From assembly GCA_031546825.1 (NCBI GenBank), contig JAVBJU010000008.1, positions 33,646 through 97,645 of the forward strand: DNA of 64,000 nucleotides, in the 5' to 3' direction. Shown piece by piece: positions 49,521 through 58,818 of this stretch (positions are counted from its first letter, which is position 1; each line of letters opens with the position of its first letter). Made by a program: the position numbers and the translations under genes. This DNA comes from Hohaiivirga sp031546825 (lineage in GTDB: Bacteria > Pseudomonadota > Alphaproteobacteria > Rhizobiales > Beijerinckiaceae). Under the pieces are notes generated by a model, which saw nothing but the letters and a program-made list of their open reading frames with translations, ran no database searches and was not told where the DNA came from.

Positions 49521-51926
49521 CTATTGACGTAGCAGACGGTCAAAATAATCAAGCTCGTCTTTCGGACGGCTCGGGTCGGCGAGTTTCTGGCGCAAGGTCT
49601 CAATCAATTCCTGAAGGCGGTCGCGCACATCCTTGGTATTGGCCTTGCCGTTGAACGGGTTTGGGTTTTGCGTTCCGCCTTCCCGCGTTCCGCCCGCCAT
49701 GGGAGCGCCGGTGCCGAGCATGTTCTGGGCCTGCTGCATCATATTTTTTGCGCCCTTTTGCAGGGCCTCAATGGCGCGCCCCTGCGCCTCAATCGCCTCG
49801 GAACCGTCATCCGCGTTAAGCGCCTCTTCTGCTTCGCGCATGGCCTGCTCGGCGTCATCGAGATTGCTGTCTGGTGCGATGCCGAGCTTCCGGCCCTGGC
49901 GTTTCAGCGCTTCGAGGCTTTCGCGCAGGGATTTCTGGCGCGGCTCCATATCCGCCATGCCCGGCATGTCTTCGGGCTTTTTCTCGTCCGGGTACATCAG
50001 ACGCTGGCGGTTGCGTTCATAGGTCTCATCACGCAGTTTCTGTTGCTGGGAGAGGAGCGAATCCGCCTGATTCATCGCCTCCATCATCTCCTTCATCATC
50101 GGGTCCATGCCCCCATTGGGCCGGGCGGTCTGCATATTTTCGAAGATGTTGCGCAACTCATCCATCATTTGCTGCGCTTCGGCGGTGCGGCCCTGGCGCA
50201 TCAGCTCTTCAATGCGGTCGAGCATTTGGGTGAGTTGATCTGGCGAAACCATGCGCCCGTCGGCCAGCGGCGTCTCAGCGTTCTTGTCGCCCTGCTGCAT
50301 CCGCTGCGCCAGCTCTTGCAGATAGCGGTTCATGGCCTCGCGCATGTCCTGGGTCAGTTGCGCGATCTCTTTGGGGTCGGCGTTGCGGGCGATGGCGTCC
50401 TGCAATTTTTCCCGCGCCGCCTTGAGGTCACGCTCGGCCCCCGACAGCGTGCCATCTTCAATTTTCACCGCCATGGCCCACAGCCACTCGGACAGTGCAA
50501 TGAGGTTTTGATTGGTTTTCGCCGTGCGCACCAGCAGCCGCGCCTGGCGCAACCCGAGATAAACACCCGCTTCGGGCGTGAAGAGTTCTGGGGCAGTCAT
50601 CAGGCCGTCGATGGCGGACGCCACCACTTTTTGCCCATCGGTCTCGGTGATGAGGCGGCGGCGCAATTCGGCGAGGGCTTGGGCGAGCGGTACGGTGAAC
50701 GGACGTTGTGGCAGCACAAAACGCAAGGGCTCGCTCCGCCCCTGCTGGCCGATGGCGTCGCGCGCGGTGAGCGTCATGGTCACCGGCAGCCCGGCCCATG
50801 GATGTTCGGCAAGGTCGATGGTGCGGCGCATCGCTTCGCCGCCGCCGGTGCGTGGCGGTGGGGCGAGGGGCATATCAGGTGCCGGAACCAGCGAGCGATA
50901 AGCCGGGTCAAGCGCGAAAGACGCCGTGATGTCAGTGACGCCATAATCGTCCGATGCCCCATAGGGCAATACGAAAGAGCCGCGCTGATTGACAACAATG
51001 TCCCCTTTTACCGCGACCGTTGGTGGCACATCGGGAATGATTGCGACTGCAAGTTTGTGTTTGCTGAAAAACCCCGAAGACACGGTGATCTCGGCATCGC
51101 GATCAAGGGTGAGAATGTGTTCGTCGAGGGTGCCCTCGGTGGCACTGGCGGGTGCCGCGTCCTTGCGCGGAAGGGCCGGCGTTGCCGAAACCGAGACGGC
51201 GTCTCTGGCCGTCCGAATCACCAATGTCGCGCCAACGGGGGCGCGCAGGTTTTGGGATGGGGTGGCAAATGAAATCGCTTGCGGTGGCAAGCCGGTATAG
51301 CCGGGCGGGTTGATCCAGCCGCTCATGGCGATGGTGTTGCCATTGTTTCCCACACCCGGCATTCTGACAGTAAATGCGGTGGCGAGCCGCTCGTCCTTGT
51401 CTGGGCCTGCAATGAAGGCCGAGGCAACAGCCAACAGCACGAGGCCGGAGCGGATGGCATAACGGTCGTAACGCGGCATATCGGGCTCAGGGAAGCCAAC
51501 CCGCATTTTCGGCACTGTGGCCACGACGCGTTTGCGGTGCAAAATCCACAAACCGCGCGCCACGGCGTTTTCGCGGCCAAGGGCCAGCCGGTCGTTCATC
51601 GCAGCAGCATCGCCATGGGGGAGGCCGCTGTCGCGGTCAACGCGCTGCAAGGCTTCGTCAAGCGCCGGGCGGCGCAGGCTCAGGAAGCTCCTGCAACTGT
51701 AGAGAAACCCGAGCGCGAACAGGATGAGGCCGATGAGATGAGCGGTATTGCCCACCATCTGCCATAACCCGAGCCATGACAGCGATAAAAACAGCAGTAC
51801 CATGCCGACAGGTGGCCATAGCCGCCGCCACAACCGCTCCGAAAAAAGTGCAAGCCATGCGAGCCCGGCAAGGCGGTTCAGCCGGGCCAGCGCACGCTCA
51901 TGGTTTTTGTGCTCTTCCTGCGGCAC
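49521..51926 (-). CDS. DUF4175 / TIGR02302 family membrane protein
   Basis: 801-residue protein of unknown function conserved in Hyphomicrobiales. It has three N-terminal membrane helices (about 25-55, 58-80 and 155-175), a long periplasmic middle part, and a C-terminal Gln/Met-rich coiled-coil region (repeated QQMMDELR-, EALNADDGSEAIEAQGRA-type helices). It lies downstream of lysA on the same strand, with the usual lptM-lysA-DUF4175 order. A role in the cell envelope is inferred from topology only. Confidence 0.9.
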   Translation of the reverse strand: MPQEEHKNHERALARLNRLAGLAWLALFSERLWRRLWPPVGMVLLFLSLSWLGLWQMVGNTAHLIGLILFALGFLYSCRSFLSLRRPALDEALQRVDRDSGLPHGDAAAMNDRLALGRENAVARGLWILHRKRVVATVPKMRVGFPEPDMPRYDRYAIRSGLVLLAVASAFIAGPDKDERLATAFTVRMPGVGNNGNTIAMSGWINPPGYTGLPPQAISFATPSQNLRAPVGATLVIRTARDAVSVSATPALPRKDAAPASATEGTLDEHILTLDRDAEITVSSGFFSKHKLAVAIIPDVPPTVAVKGDIVVNQRGSFVLPYGASDDYGVTDITASFALDPAYRSLVPAPDMPLAPPPRTGGGEAMRRTIDLAEHPWAGLPVTMTLTARDAIGQQGRSEPLRFVLPQRPFTVPLAQALAELRRRLITETDGQKVVASAIDGLMTAPELFTPEAGVYLGLRQARLLVRTAKTNQNLIALSEWLWAMAVKIEDGTLSGAERDLKAAREKLQDAIARNADPKEIAQLTQDMREAMNRYLQELAQRMQQGDKNAETPLADGRMVSPDQLTQMLDRIEELMRQGRTAEAQQMMDELRNIFENMQTARPNGGMDPMMKEMMEAMNQADSLLSQQQKLRDETYERNRQRLMYPDEKKPEDMPGMADMEPRQKSLRESLEALKRQGRKLGIAPDSNLDDAEQAMREAEEALNADDGSEAIEAQGRAIEALQKGAKNMMQQAQNMLGTGAPMAGGTREGGTQNPNPFNGKANTKDVRDRLQELIETLRQKLADPSRPKDELDYFDRLLRQ

Positions 51927-52010
51927 GTGACACGCCGTCTCCCGGTTTTCCTGCTTGAGCAGAGAAGTGGACCATTATGAAGTGACCAAAATACGGCCTG
52001 CGACAAGAGC

Positions 52011-52027
52011 AAAACGCGTATTACTCT
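52011..52027 (+). repeat. Dispersed hairpin element, copy 5 (fragment)
   Basis: AAAACGCGTATTACTCT resembles the right end of unit 2 of the element and lies 10 bp past the lysA stop codon. The left half is not recognisable, so this is a decayed or partial copy. Confidence 0.45.
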
Positions 52028-52037
52028 GCTCCCGCGC

Positions 52038-53303
52038 TCACAGCCAGTCGGGAGTGCGGTCGAGGCCGATCAGTTCTTCATACGACTGACGTGGGCGGAT
52101 GATGGCATGGCGTGTGCCATCCACCAGCACCTCCGGCACCAGGAGCCGTGAATTGTAGGTGCCTGCCTGGACGGCGCCGTAAGCACCCGCTGTCATGACG
52201 GCGATGAGATCGCCCGCCTTGAGATGCGGCATGGAGCGGTCGAGCGCCAGATAATCGCCGGTTTCGCAAACCGGGCCGACGATATCGACCTTCTTGCGCT
52301 CCGCTCCGACGGGAGCTTCCACCACCGGAATAATGTCGTGATAGGCCTCATAGAGCGTCGGGCGCACCAGATCATTCATGGCGGCATCGACGATGACGAA
52401 GGTCTTGTTTTCACCCTGCTTCACATAGATGACGCGGGTAATGAGAACCCCCGCATTGCCGGAAATCATGCGACCGACCTCGAAGACGAACTTCAGGCCA
52501 AGGTGGCTGGCGTTCCGCTTGATGATCTCGGCATAGGCCGCGGGCTCGGGCGGCACCTGGTTGTCTGGAACATAGGGGATGCCGAGGCCGCCGCCGAAAT
52601 CAATGTGGTGCAGCTTATGGCCATCCGCCATCAAATTCTGTGCGAGCTCCGCCAGCAATTTGCTGGCATTATCGAAGGGGGCGAGGTCAACGATCTGGCT
52701 GCCAATATGCATATCGACGCCAACCACGGCGATGTTGGGCAAACGGGCGGCGCGGGCATAAACTTCACGCGCCCGCGAAATCGGGATGCCGAACTTATTC
52801 TGCGATTTGCCGGTGGAGATCTTGGCGTGGGTTTTGGCATCGACATCCGGATTGACGCGAATGGAAATCTTTGCCGTTACGCCCTTGGAAACGGCGACCT
52901 GCGACAGCGCTTCCAACTCAGGCTCGGATTCCACATTGAAGCACAGGATCCCCGTATCCAACGCCAGTGCCATTTCTTCGCGGGTCTTGCCGACGCCGGA
53001 AAAAACGATGCGTTCGCCTGGTACGCCAGCCGCCACCGCCCGGCGCAATTCGCCTTCGGAGACAGTATCCATGCCCGCACCGAGATTGCCGAGTGTACGC
53101 AGCACCGCCTGATTGCTATTGGCCTTGATGGCGAAGCATACCAGCGCGTCCTGCCCTTTGAAGGCATCGGCGAAAACACGGTAATGGCGTGTGAGCGTTG
53201 CCGTGGAGTAGCAATAGAACGGTGTGCCGATTTCATCGGCGAGCGCGGGAAGGCGCACCTGTTCGGCATGGAGCACGCCGTTGCGGTAGGAAAAATGATG
53301 CAT
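52038..53303 (-). CDS. lysA: Diaminopimelate decarboxylase
   Basis: Last step of lysine synthesis, decarboxylating meso-diaminopimelate. The 421 residues show the alanine-racemase-like barrel with PLP-lysine in CFAIKANSNQAVLR and the C-terminal CETGDYLALDR (catalytic Cys) and AYGAVQAGTYNSRLL. lptM starts just upstream and DUF4175 follows. It completes the lysine pathway begun by lysC at 16-17 kb. Confidence 0.97.
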   Translation of the reverse strand: MHHFSYRNGVLHAEQVRLPALADEIGTPFYCYSTATLTRHYRVFADAFKGQDALVCFAIKANSNQAVLRTLGNLGAGMDTVSEGELRRAVAAGVPGERIVFSGVGKTREEMALALDTGILCFNVESEPELEALSQVAVSKGVTAKISIRVNPDVDAKTHAKISTGKSQNKFGIPISRAREVYARAARLPNIAVVGVDMHIGSQIVDLAPFDNASKLLAELAQNLMADGHKLHHIDFGGGLGIPYVPDNQVPPEPAAYAEIIKRNASHLGLKFVFEVGRMISGNAGVLITRVIYVKQGENKTFVIVDAAMNDLVRPTLYEAYHDIIPVVEAPVGAERKKVDIVGPVCETGDYLALDRSMPHLKAGDLIAVMTAGAYGAVQAGTYNSRLLVPEVLVDGTRHAIIRPRQSYEELIGLDRTPDWL

Positions 53304-53313
53304 GGCTCAGTGC

Positions 53314-53565
53314 CTAGAGAATTGGGTCGAGAATGAAGGGTTCTTTCGGCACTGTAACGGGCCGTTTCGGTTGCTTCTGCGGTGTCGGCAGGGGCGACAG
53401 GGTCGCATTGTCATTGTCGTCGTCATCGACGGTTGTTTGCGTTTGAGCAGGTTTCGGATCGCCGGGGCGCGGCGGTGCCTCAAGCTGCCCCGCACGCCCG
53501 CAGGCGGCAAGGCTGAGCGCGAGAAAGCCTAGGACAAGGAACGCAGGTAACGGGCGCGACGACAT
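53314..53565 (-). CDS. lptM: Small lipoprotein, LptM-like
   Basis: 83 residues with lipobox LAAC (Cys22) followed by a Pro-, Asp- and Thr-rich disordered tail (PPRPGDPKPAQTQTTVDDDD). It matches the small lipoproteins found just upstream of lysA, LptM in E. coli, which assist the lipopolysaccharide transport complex LptDE. The ATG at 53565 has CCGGAG upstream. In relatives argH usually lies immediately upstream, but here tlpA is divergent from this gene. Confidence 0.85.
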   Translation of the reverse strand: MSSRPLPAFLVLGFLALSLAACGRAGQLEAPPRPGDPKPAQTQTTVDDDDNDNATLSPLPTPQKQPKRPVTVPKEPFILDPIL

Positions 53566-53700
53566 CTGAAACTCCGGAAATTTGCGCCACCATACCCTTA
53601 ACGGATTGAAGAGGCGAGCGAGAATCGCATTGTGCACGGAGGCAGTTGCCGGTGTTCGCCGCAAGGGGCGCTTTCCGCCGAAAGTTTTCCTTGAAAACCG

Positions 53701-54372
53701 ATGTCGAAAGCGCATCATTGCGACATGACTGATCAGGATAAAAAGCAAATCACTTCTCGCTCCCGCCGCCTGCTCTATGGCGCCTGTGCCGCGGCGGCGC
53801 TGGCCGTTGGGGGATATGTGGTTGCCACCGGTGCCGATGGGGCGGGGGCCTGTCCGGCGAGCGAGATGACGGCTGCGCTCAAGCCCCTTGCCCAGGGCGA
53901 GCTTGCCGCGTTCTCGGTCAATGCGACGCCCATGCGCTTGCCGCCCCTGACCTTCATCACTTCCGATGGGCGCAGCACGACGCTTGATGCCTTCAAGGGC
54001 AAAACGGTTTTGCTCAACCTCTGGGCGACATGGTGCGTGCCATGCCGCCGCGAGATGCCTGCGCTCAACAGCCTCCAGGCCGAACTGGGTGGCAAGGATT
54101 TTGAGGTGGTGGCGGTGAGTGTCGATACCGGCGGGCCGGACAAGCCCAAAAAATGGCTGGCCGATAACAATATCGGCAATCTCGCCTTCTATGGCGATGT
54201 CGATGGCAACGTGCTCAAGACCCTGCAAAAAACCGGGCAGGTCGTCGGGCTGCCAACGACCATCCTCATCGACCCGCAGGGCTGCCAGCGCGGCATCGTG
54301 CGCGGGCCGGCGGAATGGGCAAGTGCGGATGCGTTAAGACTTCTGCGCGCGGCACTGGGGCGCAAGGAATAA
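53701..54372 (+). CDS. tlpA: TlpA-like membrane-anchored thioredoxin
   Basis: 223-residue protein with an N-terminal anchor (about 22-45) and a thioredoxin domain with active site WCVPC (111-115). TlpA reduces cysteines in CuA sites or copper chaperones during cytochrome oxidase maturation. The start may be at 53701 or 53725. It is divergent from lptM-lysA; relatives usually have argH between them. A terminator follows. Confidence 0.92.
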   Translation: MSKAHHCDMTDQDKKQITSRSRRLLYGACAAAALAVGGYVVATGADGAGACPASEMTAALKPLAQGELAAFSVNATPMRLPPLTFITSDGRSTTLDAFKGKTVLLNLWATWCVPCRREMPALNSLQAELGGKDFEVVAVSVDTGGPDKPKKWLADNNIGNLAFYGDVDGNVLKTLQKTGQVVGLPTTILIDPQGCQRGIVRGPAEWASADALRLLRAALGRKE

Positions 54373-54383
54373 CAGACAAAGAA

Positions 54384-54409
54384 AAACCGCCGGGAATGCC
54401 CGGCGGTTT
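54384..54409. terminator. Bidirectional terminator between tlpA and kdgT
   Basis: AAACCGCCGGG (54384-54394) pairs perfectly with CCCGGCGGTTT (54399-54409) across AATG. A-rich DNA on the left and T residues on the right let it stop both convergent transcripts. Confidence 0.92.
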
Positions 54410-54453
54410 CGTAGTTTGGCTCGGGAAAGGAAAGCCCTTTCCCGGTCGTTGGT

Positions 54454-55449
54454 TCAATGGGCCTGGAGCGCCGGGTCCATCTTGGTCTTCTGTTCGGCCG
54501 CACCCTTGCCGTACTTCTTGTAGTACATACCGGTGATGATTGGCACGATGATCGAAGTGACGATCACGCAGATGGCAACCAGAATCGACGCTTGCGGGGC
54601 AATGGCCTTGAACTGCGGGGCCACGGCGGCAATGGCCACCGGGTTGGCTGCCGCGGCTCCTGCGGTCGAGGAAGCGGCAAGACCTGCCGTGCCCGTGCCG
54701 CCGCCGATGTATTTGTCGGCCAGGATCAGCGGAATGCCGGTCAGAATAATGACCGTGATTGCCAGGATAATGCCGGTGAACACCAACGGTGACATCAAGT
54801 GGTTGAGGTCAATGGTGTTGCCCAATGCGAAGGCAAAGAACGGAATCATCAACATGCCGCCTGGAGCGAAGAACTCACGCAGCTTCGTATCCATATTGCC
54901 GAGGGCAAAGCCGACGATGAACGGGATGACCGCGCCAACATAAATCTGCCATTCGAAGTGAATGCCGGTGGTGCCGAGGATGATCATGCTCATCAGCGGG
55001 CCGGATTCGATCGAGGTCAGCACGAACGCGCCGGCTTCTTCCTTGGTGCCGTAGGTCTGCATCAAGGAGGCGTAGAGACCGCCATTGGTCATGTCCATGG
55101 CGCAGACGATGGCGAGCACCGAAACACCCGCGAGGATGCCGCTCTGAATGCCTTCCGCAGGAATGAACATCGACGCGATCATGGTGATGATCCATGCTGC
55201 GATCAGCTTGGTCAGCACGATGGTACCGGATTTGCGCAGCACAGTGCCGGTGGCGTTCAACTTGATTGATGCGCCCATGCAGAAGAACCACACGGCGAGA
55301 ATCGGCACGACGCCGGTCATAATGCCGTTGGTAAAGCCGCCGAAATACGCCGGAGCCCACGGAATGAATGTCTTGCACAACGCGCCGAGAAACAGCGGCA
55401 CCAGCATCAGACCGCCGGGGATTTTATCGATTGATTCTTTGATCCTCAT
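54454..55449 (-). CDS. kdgT: 2-keto-3-deoxygluconate permease
   Basis: 331-residue membrane protein of about ten helices matching the KdgT family (begins MRIKESIDKIPGGLMLVPLF; contains NGIMTGVVPILAVWFFCMGAS). It imports 2-keto-3-deoxygluconate with a proton, a product of pectate or hexuronate breakdown. No kinase, aldolase or regulator of that pathway is present in the window. A long AT-rich promoter region lies upstream. Confidence 0.95.
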   Translation of the reverse strand: MRIKESIDKIPGGLMLVPLFLGALCKTFIPWAPAYFGGFTNGIMTGVVPILAVWFFCMGASIKLNATGTVLRKSGTIVLTKLIAAWIITMIASMFIPAEGIQSGILAGVSVLAIVCAMDMTNGGLYASLMQTYGTKEEAGAFVLTSIESGPLMSMIILGTTGIHFEWQIYVGAVIPFIVGFALGNMDTKLREFFAPGGMLMIPFFAFALGNTIDLNHLMSPLVFTGIILAITVIILTGIPLILADKYIGGGTGTAGLAASSTAGAAAANPVAIAAVAPQFKAIAPQASILVAICVIVTSIIVPIITGMYYKKYGKGAAEQKTKMDPALQAH

Positions 55450-55800
55450 CTCATGATCCTCTTCATAACCGCGTTCGGCCTGTCGATGTGCCGCAGCGCT
55501 ACTTTTTTAAGGGCATCAAACTAATATATTGATATTTCTATTTTTTCGGATTTTCGTTTGGAACAAAGGAGTTACCTTGACTGATATATTATTCCAGTTT
55601 GCTCGCAGAGTCCATACTCAAGAATGAGTTGAACTGTCGCGGGGGTAGACCTGCAACGCTACAGATTGAAAAATGTCATGCGGGTTTCGGCAACGGGAAA
55701 TTTCACGCGACGCCTGATTAAAGCAGTTTTTCATGGTGATTTTATGAACCCGTGGTTCAATATCGTGAACTTCACCGCGCTGCCCGCGGATACGCCCATG
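55450..55800. other. AT-rich intergenic region upstream of kdgT
   Basis: About 350 bp that clearly differ in base composition from the neighbouring coding DNA, with runs such as TATTTCTATTTTTTC near 55530-55550. It probably holds the kdgT promoter and operator, and nearer the right end the grxD 3' region. No regulator gene or RNA was recognised. Confidence 0.5.
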
Positions 55801-55822
55801 AAAAAGGGGGCCGAAGCCCCCT
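55801..55822 (-). terminator. Terminator downstream of grxD
   Basis: Read on the minus strand, GGGGGC pairs with GCCCCC across TTCG and is followed by a run of five T. It lies 26 bp past the grxD stop codon. Confidence 0.88.
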
Positions 55823-55847
55823 GTCACGACCCAAAGCGTTTGCGTTA

Positions 55848-56171
55848 TCAGGCGGAAATGCCTTTGTCGGTCAGCATCTGCTGCAACTCGCCCGACTGGA
55901 ACATCTCGCGGGTGATGTCGCAACCGCCGATGAACTCGCCTTTGATATAAAGCTGCGGGATGGTCGGCCAGCTGGAGTAATCCTTGATGCCCTGACGGAT
56001 TTCGTCGTTGTCCAGTACGTTGATGCCCTTGTAGGGCACGCCGAGATGGCTGAGAATCTGCACCACCTGCCCCGAGAAGCCGCACATGGGAAAATCCGGG
56101 GTGCCCTTCATGAACAGCACGATATCATTCGACTTCACTTCATTGTCGATCATTGTCTTGGCGTCGGCCAT
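55848..56171 (-). CDS. grxD: Monothiol glutaredoxin (Grx4/GrxD type)
   Basis: 107-residue CGFS-type glutaredoxin with the active site MCGFSGQ (Cys30). These proteins carry and deliver 2Fe-2S clusters and partner with BolA. The bolA gene lies just upstream, 129 bp away on the same strand, which supports the pairing. It is followed by a terminator. Confidence 0.97.
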   Translation of the reverse strand: MADAKTMIDNEVKSNDIVLFMKGTPDFPMCGFSGQVVQILSHLGVPYKGINVLDNDEIRQGIKDYSSWPTIPQLYIKGEFIGGCDITREMFQSGELQQMLTDKGISA

Positions 56172-56300
56172 GCCGGTTACTCCTGAATTTGATGCACTCC
56201 GTCCTTAATGGCGGAGGCGAAAGCGGTCTTTGTCGGACAGCCATTTTAGAACACCACCTTAAAAAGCAAAAACGGCTTTTCGGCGGAGAACTCAGATGGC

Positions 56301-56531
56301 CTAAGGAATTTGCGTAGTCAGCGCCAGAGCATGCAATTCGCCGCCCATGCGGCCCTGCAGCGAGGCATAGACCATCTGATGCTGCTGCACCCGGGATTTC
56401 CCGGCGAAGGCGGCGGAAATCACCGTCGCCTGATAGTGATTACCGTCGCCCGCGAGATCGCGGATTTCGACCTGGGCATCGGGCAATGCTTCCTTGATAA
56501 AACGTTCGATTTCGCTGGCCTGCATCGCCAT
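56301..56531 (-). CDS. bolA: BolA family protein
   Basis: 76-residue BolA-like protein with the conserved segment VQQHQMVYASLQGRMGGELHALALTT, which contains the His ligand region for shared Fe-S clusters with monothiol glutaredoxins. It lies between purL and grxD, as usual. Start may be this ATG or the one two codons later. Confidence 0.95.
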   Translation of the reverse strand: MAMQASEIERFIKEALPDAQVEIRDLAGDGNHYQATVISAAFAGKSRVQQHQMVYASLQGRMGGELHALALTTQIP

Positions 56532-56565
56532 AACATGGGGTCTTTCTTGAATATGAAGCCGAAAC

Positions 56566-58773
56566 TCAGTGCCCGGCCATATAGTTGGGCAACCAGTTTT
56601 CGTGCGCTTCCTTCAGCTCTGCGACAGATATGGGCAGCTCCTGCGGCAATTGCAATGTGTCGCCGCCGGTAATGCCGATCCAATAGGCCGGAATACCTTC
56701 GCCCTTGGCGCGCTCCAGAAGGGCAGGAGCCGCCTGTGACGGCACGCTGAGCACATAACGCGCCTGATCCTCACCGAACAATAGCGCATGGAGCGGCAAA
56801 TCGTGCGGTGGCCTTGAGAAGGTCATACCGATGCCCTTGGGCAGCGCCATTTCGGCCACCGCCAGCGCGATGCCGCCTTCCGAGCAGTCATGGACGGTGT
56901 CAACAACGCCTTCACGGATGAGCTTGCGCACGAAATCGCCATTGCGCTTCTCAACGACGAGATCAACCGGGGGCGGTGCGCCTTCTTCGCGCTTGCAGAT
57001 ATCCGCAAGATAGATCGATTGCCCGAGCGCGCCTGCGGTATCACCGATGAGGAGAACCACATCGCCCTGGCGTTTGAAGGCAACGCTTGCCGTGCGGGTC
57101 ACGTCATCCACAAGGCCGACGCCGCCGATGGTTGGGGTTGGCAAAATGCCTTCGCCGTTGGTCTCGTTGTAAAGCGACACGTTGCCCGAAACCACGGGGA
57201 AAGCCAACGCCTTACAGGCTTCGCCAATGCCCTTCAGGCAACCGACCAACTGGCCCATGACGCGCGGGCGCTCGGGGTTGCCGAAGTTGAGATTGTCGGT
57301 AATGGCAAGCGGCAATCCGCCCACCGCCGTGATGTTCCGCCACGCCTCAGCCACCGCCTGCTTGCCGCCTTCGACCGGGTCGGCGCCGCAATAGCGTGGG
57401 TTGACGTCTGAGGTCAGGGCGAGGCCTTTGGGGCCGTCGTTGATGCGCACCACGGCGCTGTCGCCGCCGGGCACCTGGATGGAATTGCCGAGGATGAGGT
57501 GGTCGTATTGCTCCCACACCCAGCGCTTGGAGCACTGGTCAGGCGAGCCGATCAGCCGCAGCAACGCCTCGCGGTTGGTGACGGGGGCGGAAATGCTTTC
57601 CGGCGCAATGGTTTGCGCCTTGGGGGTCGGTTCGTGCGGGCGGTCGTAGAGCGGGGCTTCGTCGCCCAGTTCCTTGATCGGCAGATCGGCCATCACCACG
57701 CCGCCATGTTTGACGACGAAACGCAGCGTATCGGTGGTCTTGCCGATGATGGCGAAGTCGAGGCCCCATTTGCGGAATATAGCCTCGGCTTCACTTTCCT
57801 TATGCGGCTTTAAAACCATAAGCATGCGCTCCTGGCTTTCCGACAGCATCATTTCGTAAGCCGACATGCCTTCTTCGCGGCACGGCACCTTGTCGAGGTC
57901 CAGTTCGACACCGAGATTGCCCTTGGCACCCATCTCGACCGCCGAGCAGGTGAGGCCCGCGGCCCCCATGTCCTGAATGGCGATGACCGAGCCCGAGGCC
58001 ATCAGTTCGAGGCAGGCCTCGAGCAGCAGCTTTTCGGCGAAGGGGTCGCCGACCTGAACGGTGGGGCGCTTCTCTTCCGACTTATCATCGAACTCGGCCG
58101 AGGCCATGGTCGCGCCGTGGATGCCGTCGCGGCCGGTCTTGGAGCCGAGATAGACAATCGGATTGCCGACACCCGCCGCCGCCGCATAAAAAATAGCATC
58201 GGTCTTGCAGATGCCAACCGCCATGGCGTTGACGAGGTTGTTGCCGTTATAGCAGGGGTGGAAGCCGAACTGACCACCGACCGTTGGCACGCCAAACGAG
58301 TTACCATAGCCGCCAACGCCCGCCACCACGCCCGCCACGAGATGCCGGGTCTTGGGATGCGCGGGCTCGCCAAAGCGCAACGCGTTGAGGGCGGCGATGG
58401 GACGCGCACCCATGGTAAACACGTCACGCAGGATGCCGCCAACGCCGGTGGTCGCGCCTTGATAGGGCTCGATGAATGAGGGGTGGTTATGGCTTTCCAT
58501 CTTGAAAGCACAGGCAAGGCCATCACCGATATCAATGATACCGGCGTTTTCGCCCGGCCCCTGGATCACCCACGGCGCCTCGGTTGGCAGGCCCTTGAGG
58601 TGCAGGCGCGAGGATTTGTAGGAGCAGTGCTCGTTCCACATCGCCGAGACGATGCCAAGCTCGGTGAAGGTCGGCACCCGGCCAATGAGGTCGCAGAAGC
58701 GCTTGTACTCATCGGGGGTGAGGCCGTGTTCCTTGACTATTTCCGGGGTGATGGCTTTGTCGTTCCGGATCAT
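56566..58773 (-). CDS. purL: Phosphoribosylformylglycinamidine synthase subunit PurL (small type)
   Basis: 735-residue FGAM synthase catalytic subunit of the PurSQL system, which converts FGAR to FGAM in purine synthesis. Motifs include WNEHCSYKSSR, KMESHNHPSFIEPYQGATTGVGG and YDHLILGNSIQVPGG. It needs PurQ (glutaminase) and PurS, both upstream. A repeat element lies in the 150 bp between it and purQ. Confidence 0.98.
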   Translation of the reverse strand: MIRNDKAITPEIVKEHGLTPDEYKRFCDLIGRVPTFTELGIVSAMWNEHCSYKSSRLHLKGLPTEAPWVIQGPGENAGIIDIGDGLACAFKMESHNHPSFIEPYQGATTGVGGILRDVFTMGARPIAALNALRFGEPAHPKTRHLVAGVVAGVGGYGNSFGVPTVGGQFGFHPCYNGNNLVNAMAVGICKTDAIFYAAAAGVGNPIVYLGSKTGRDGIHGATMASAEFDDKSEEKRPTVQVGDPFAEKLLLEACLELMASGSVIAIQDMGAAGLTCSAVEMGAKGNLGVELDLDKVPCREEGMSAYEMMLSESQERMLMVLKPHKESEAEAIFRKWGLDFAIIGKTTDTLRFVVKHGGVVMADLPIKELGDEAPLYDRPHEPTPKAQTIAPESISAPVTNREALLRLIGSPDQCSKRWVWEQYDHLILGNSIQVPGGDSAVVRINDGPKGLALTSDVNPRYCGADPVEGGKQAVAEAWRNITAVGGLPLAITDNLNFGNPERPRVMGQLVGCLKGIGEACKALAFPVVSGNVSLYNETNGEGILPTPTIGGVGLVDDVTRTASVAFKRQGDVVLLIGDTAGALGQSIYLADICKREEGAPPPVDLVVEKRNGDFVRKLIREGVVDTVHDCSEGGIALAVAEMALPKGIGMTFSRPPHDLPLHALLFGEDQARYVLSVPSQAAPALLERAKGEGIPAYWIGITGGDTLQLPQELPISVAELKEAHENWLPNYMAGH

Positions 58774-58818
58774 GTCTCAACTCGCGTGTTTGAAATAAAG
58801 AAAAACGGGTTCGGTTTT

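Noticed and set aside
49668..51272. 534-residue open frame on the plus strand opposite the DUF4175 gene
   Set aside because: Antisense shadow of a GC-rich coding region; His/Arg-rich translation with no recognisable domain and no ribosome-binding site.
55560..55627. Possible short leader peptide starting at a TTG after AAAGGAG upstream of kdgT
   Set aside because: About 16 codons on the strand opposite kdgT with no conserved content; a chance ribosome-binding-site match is more likely.
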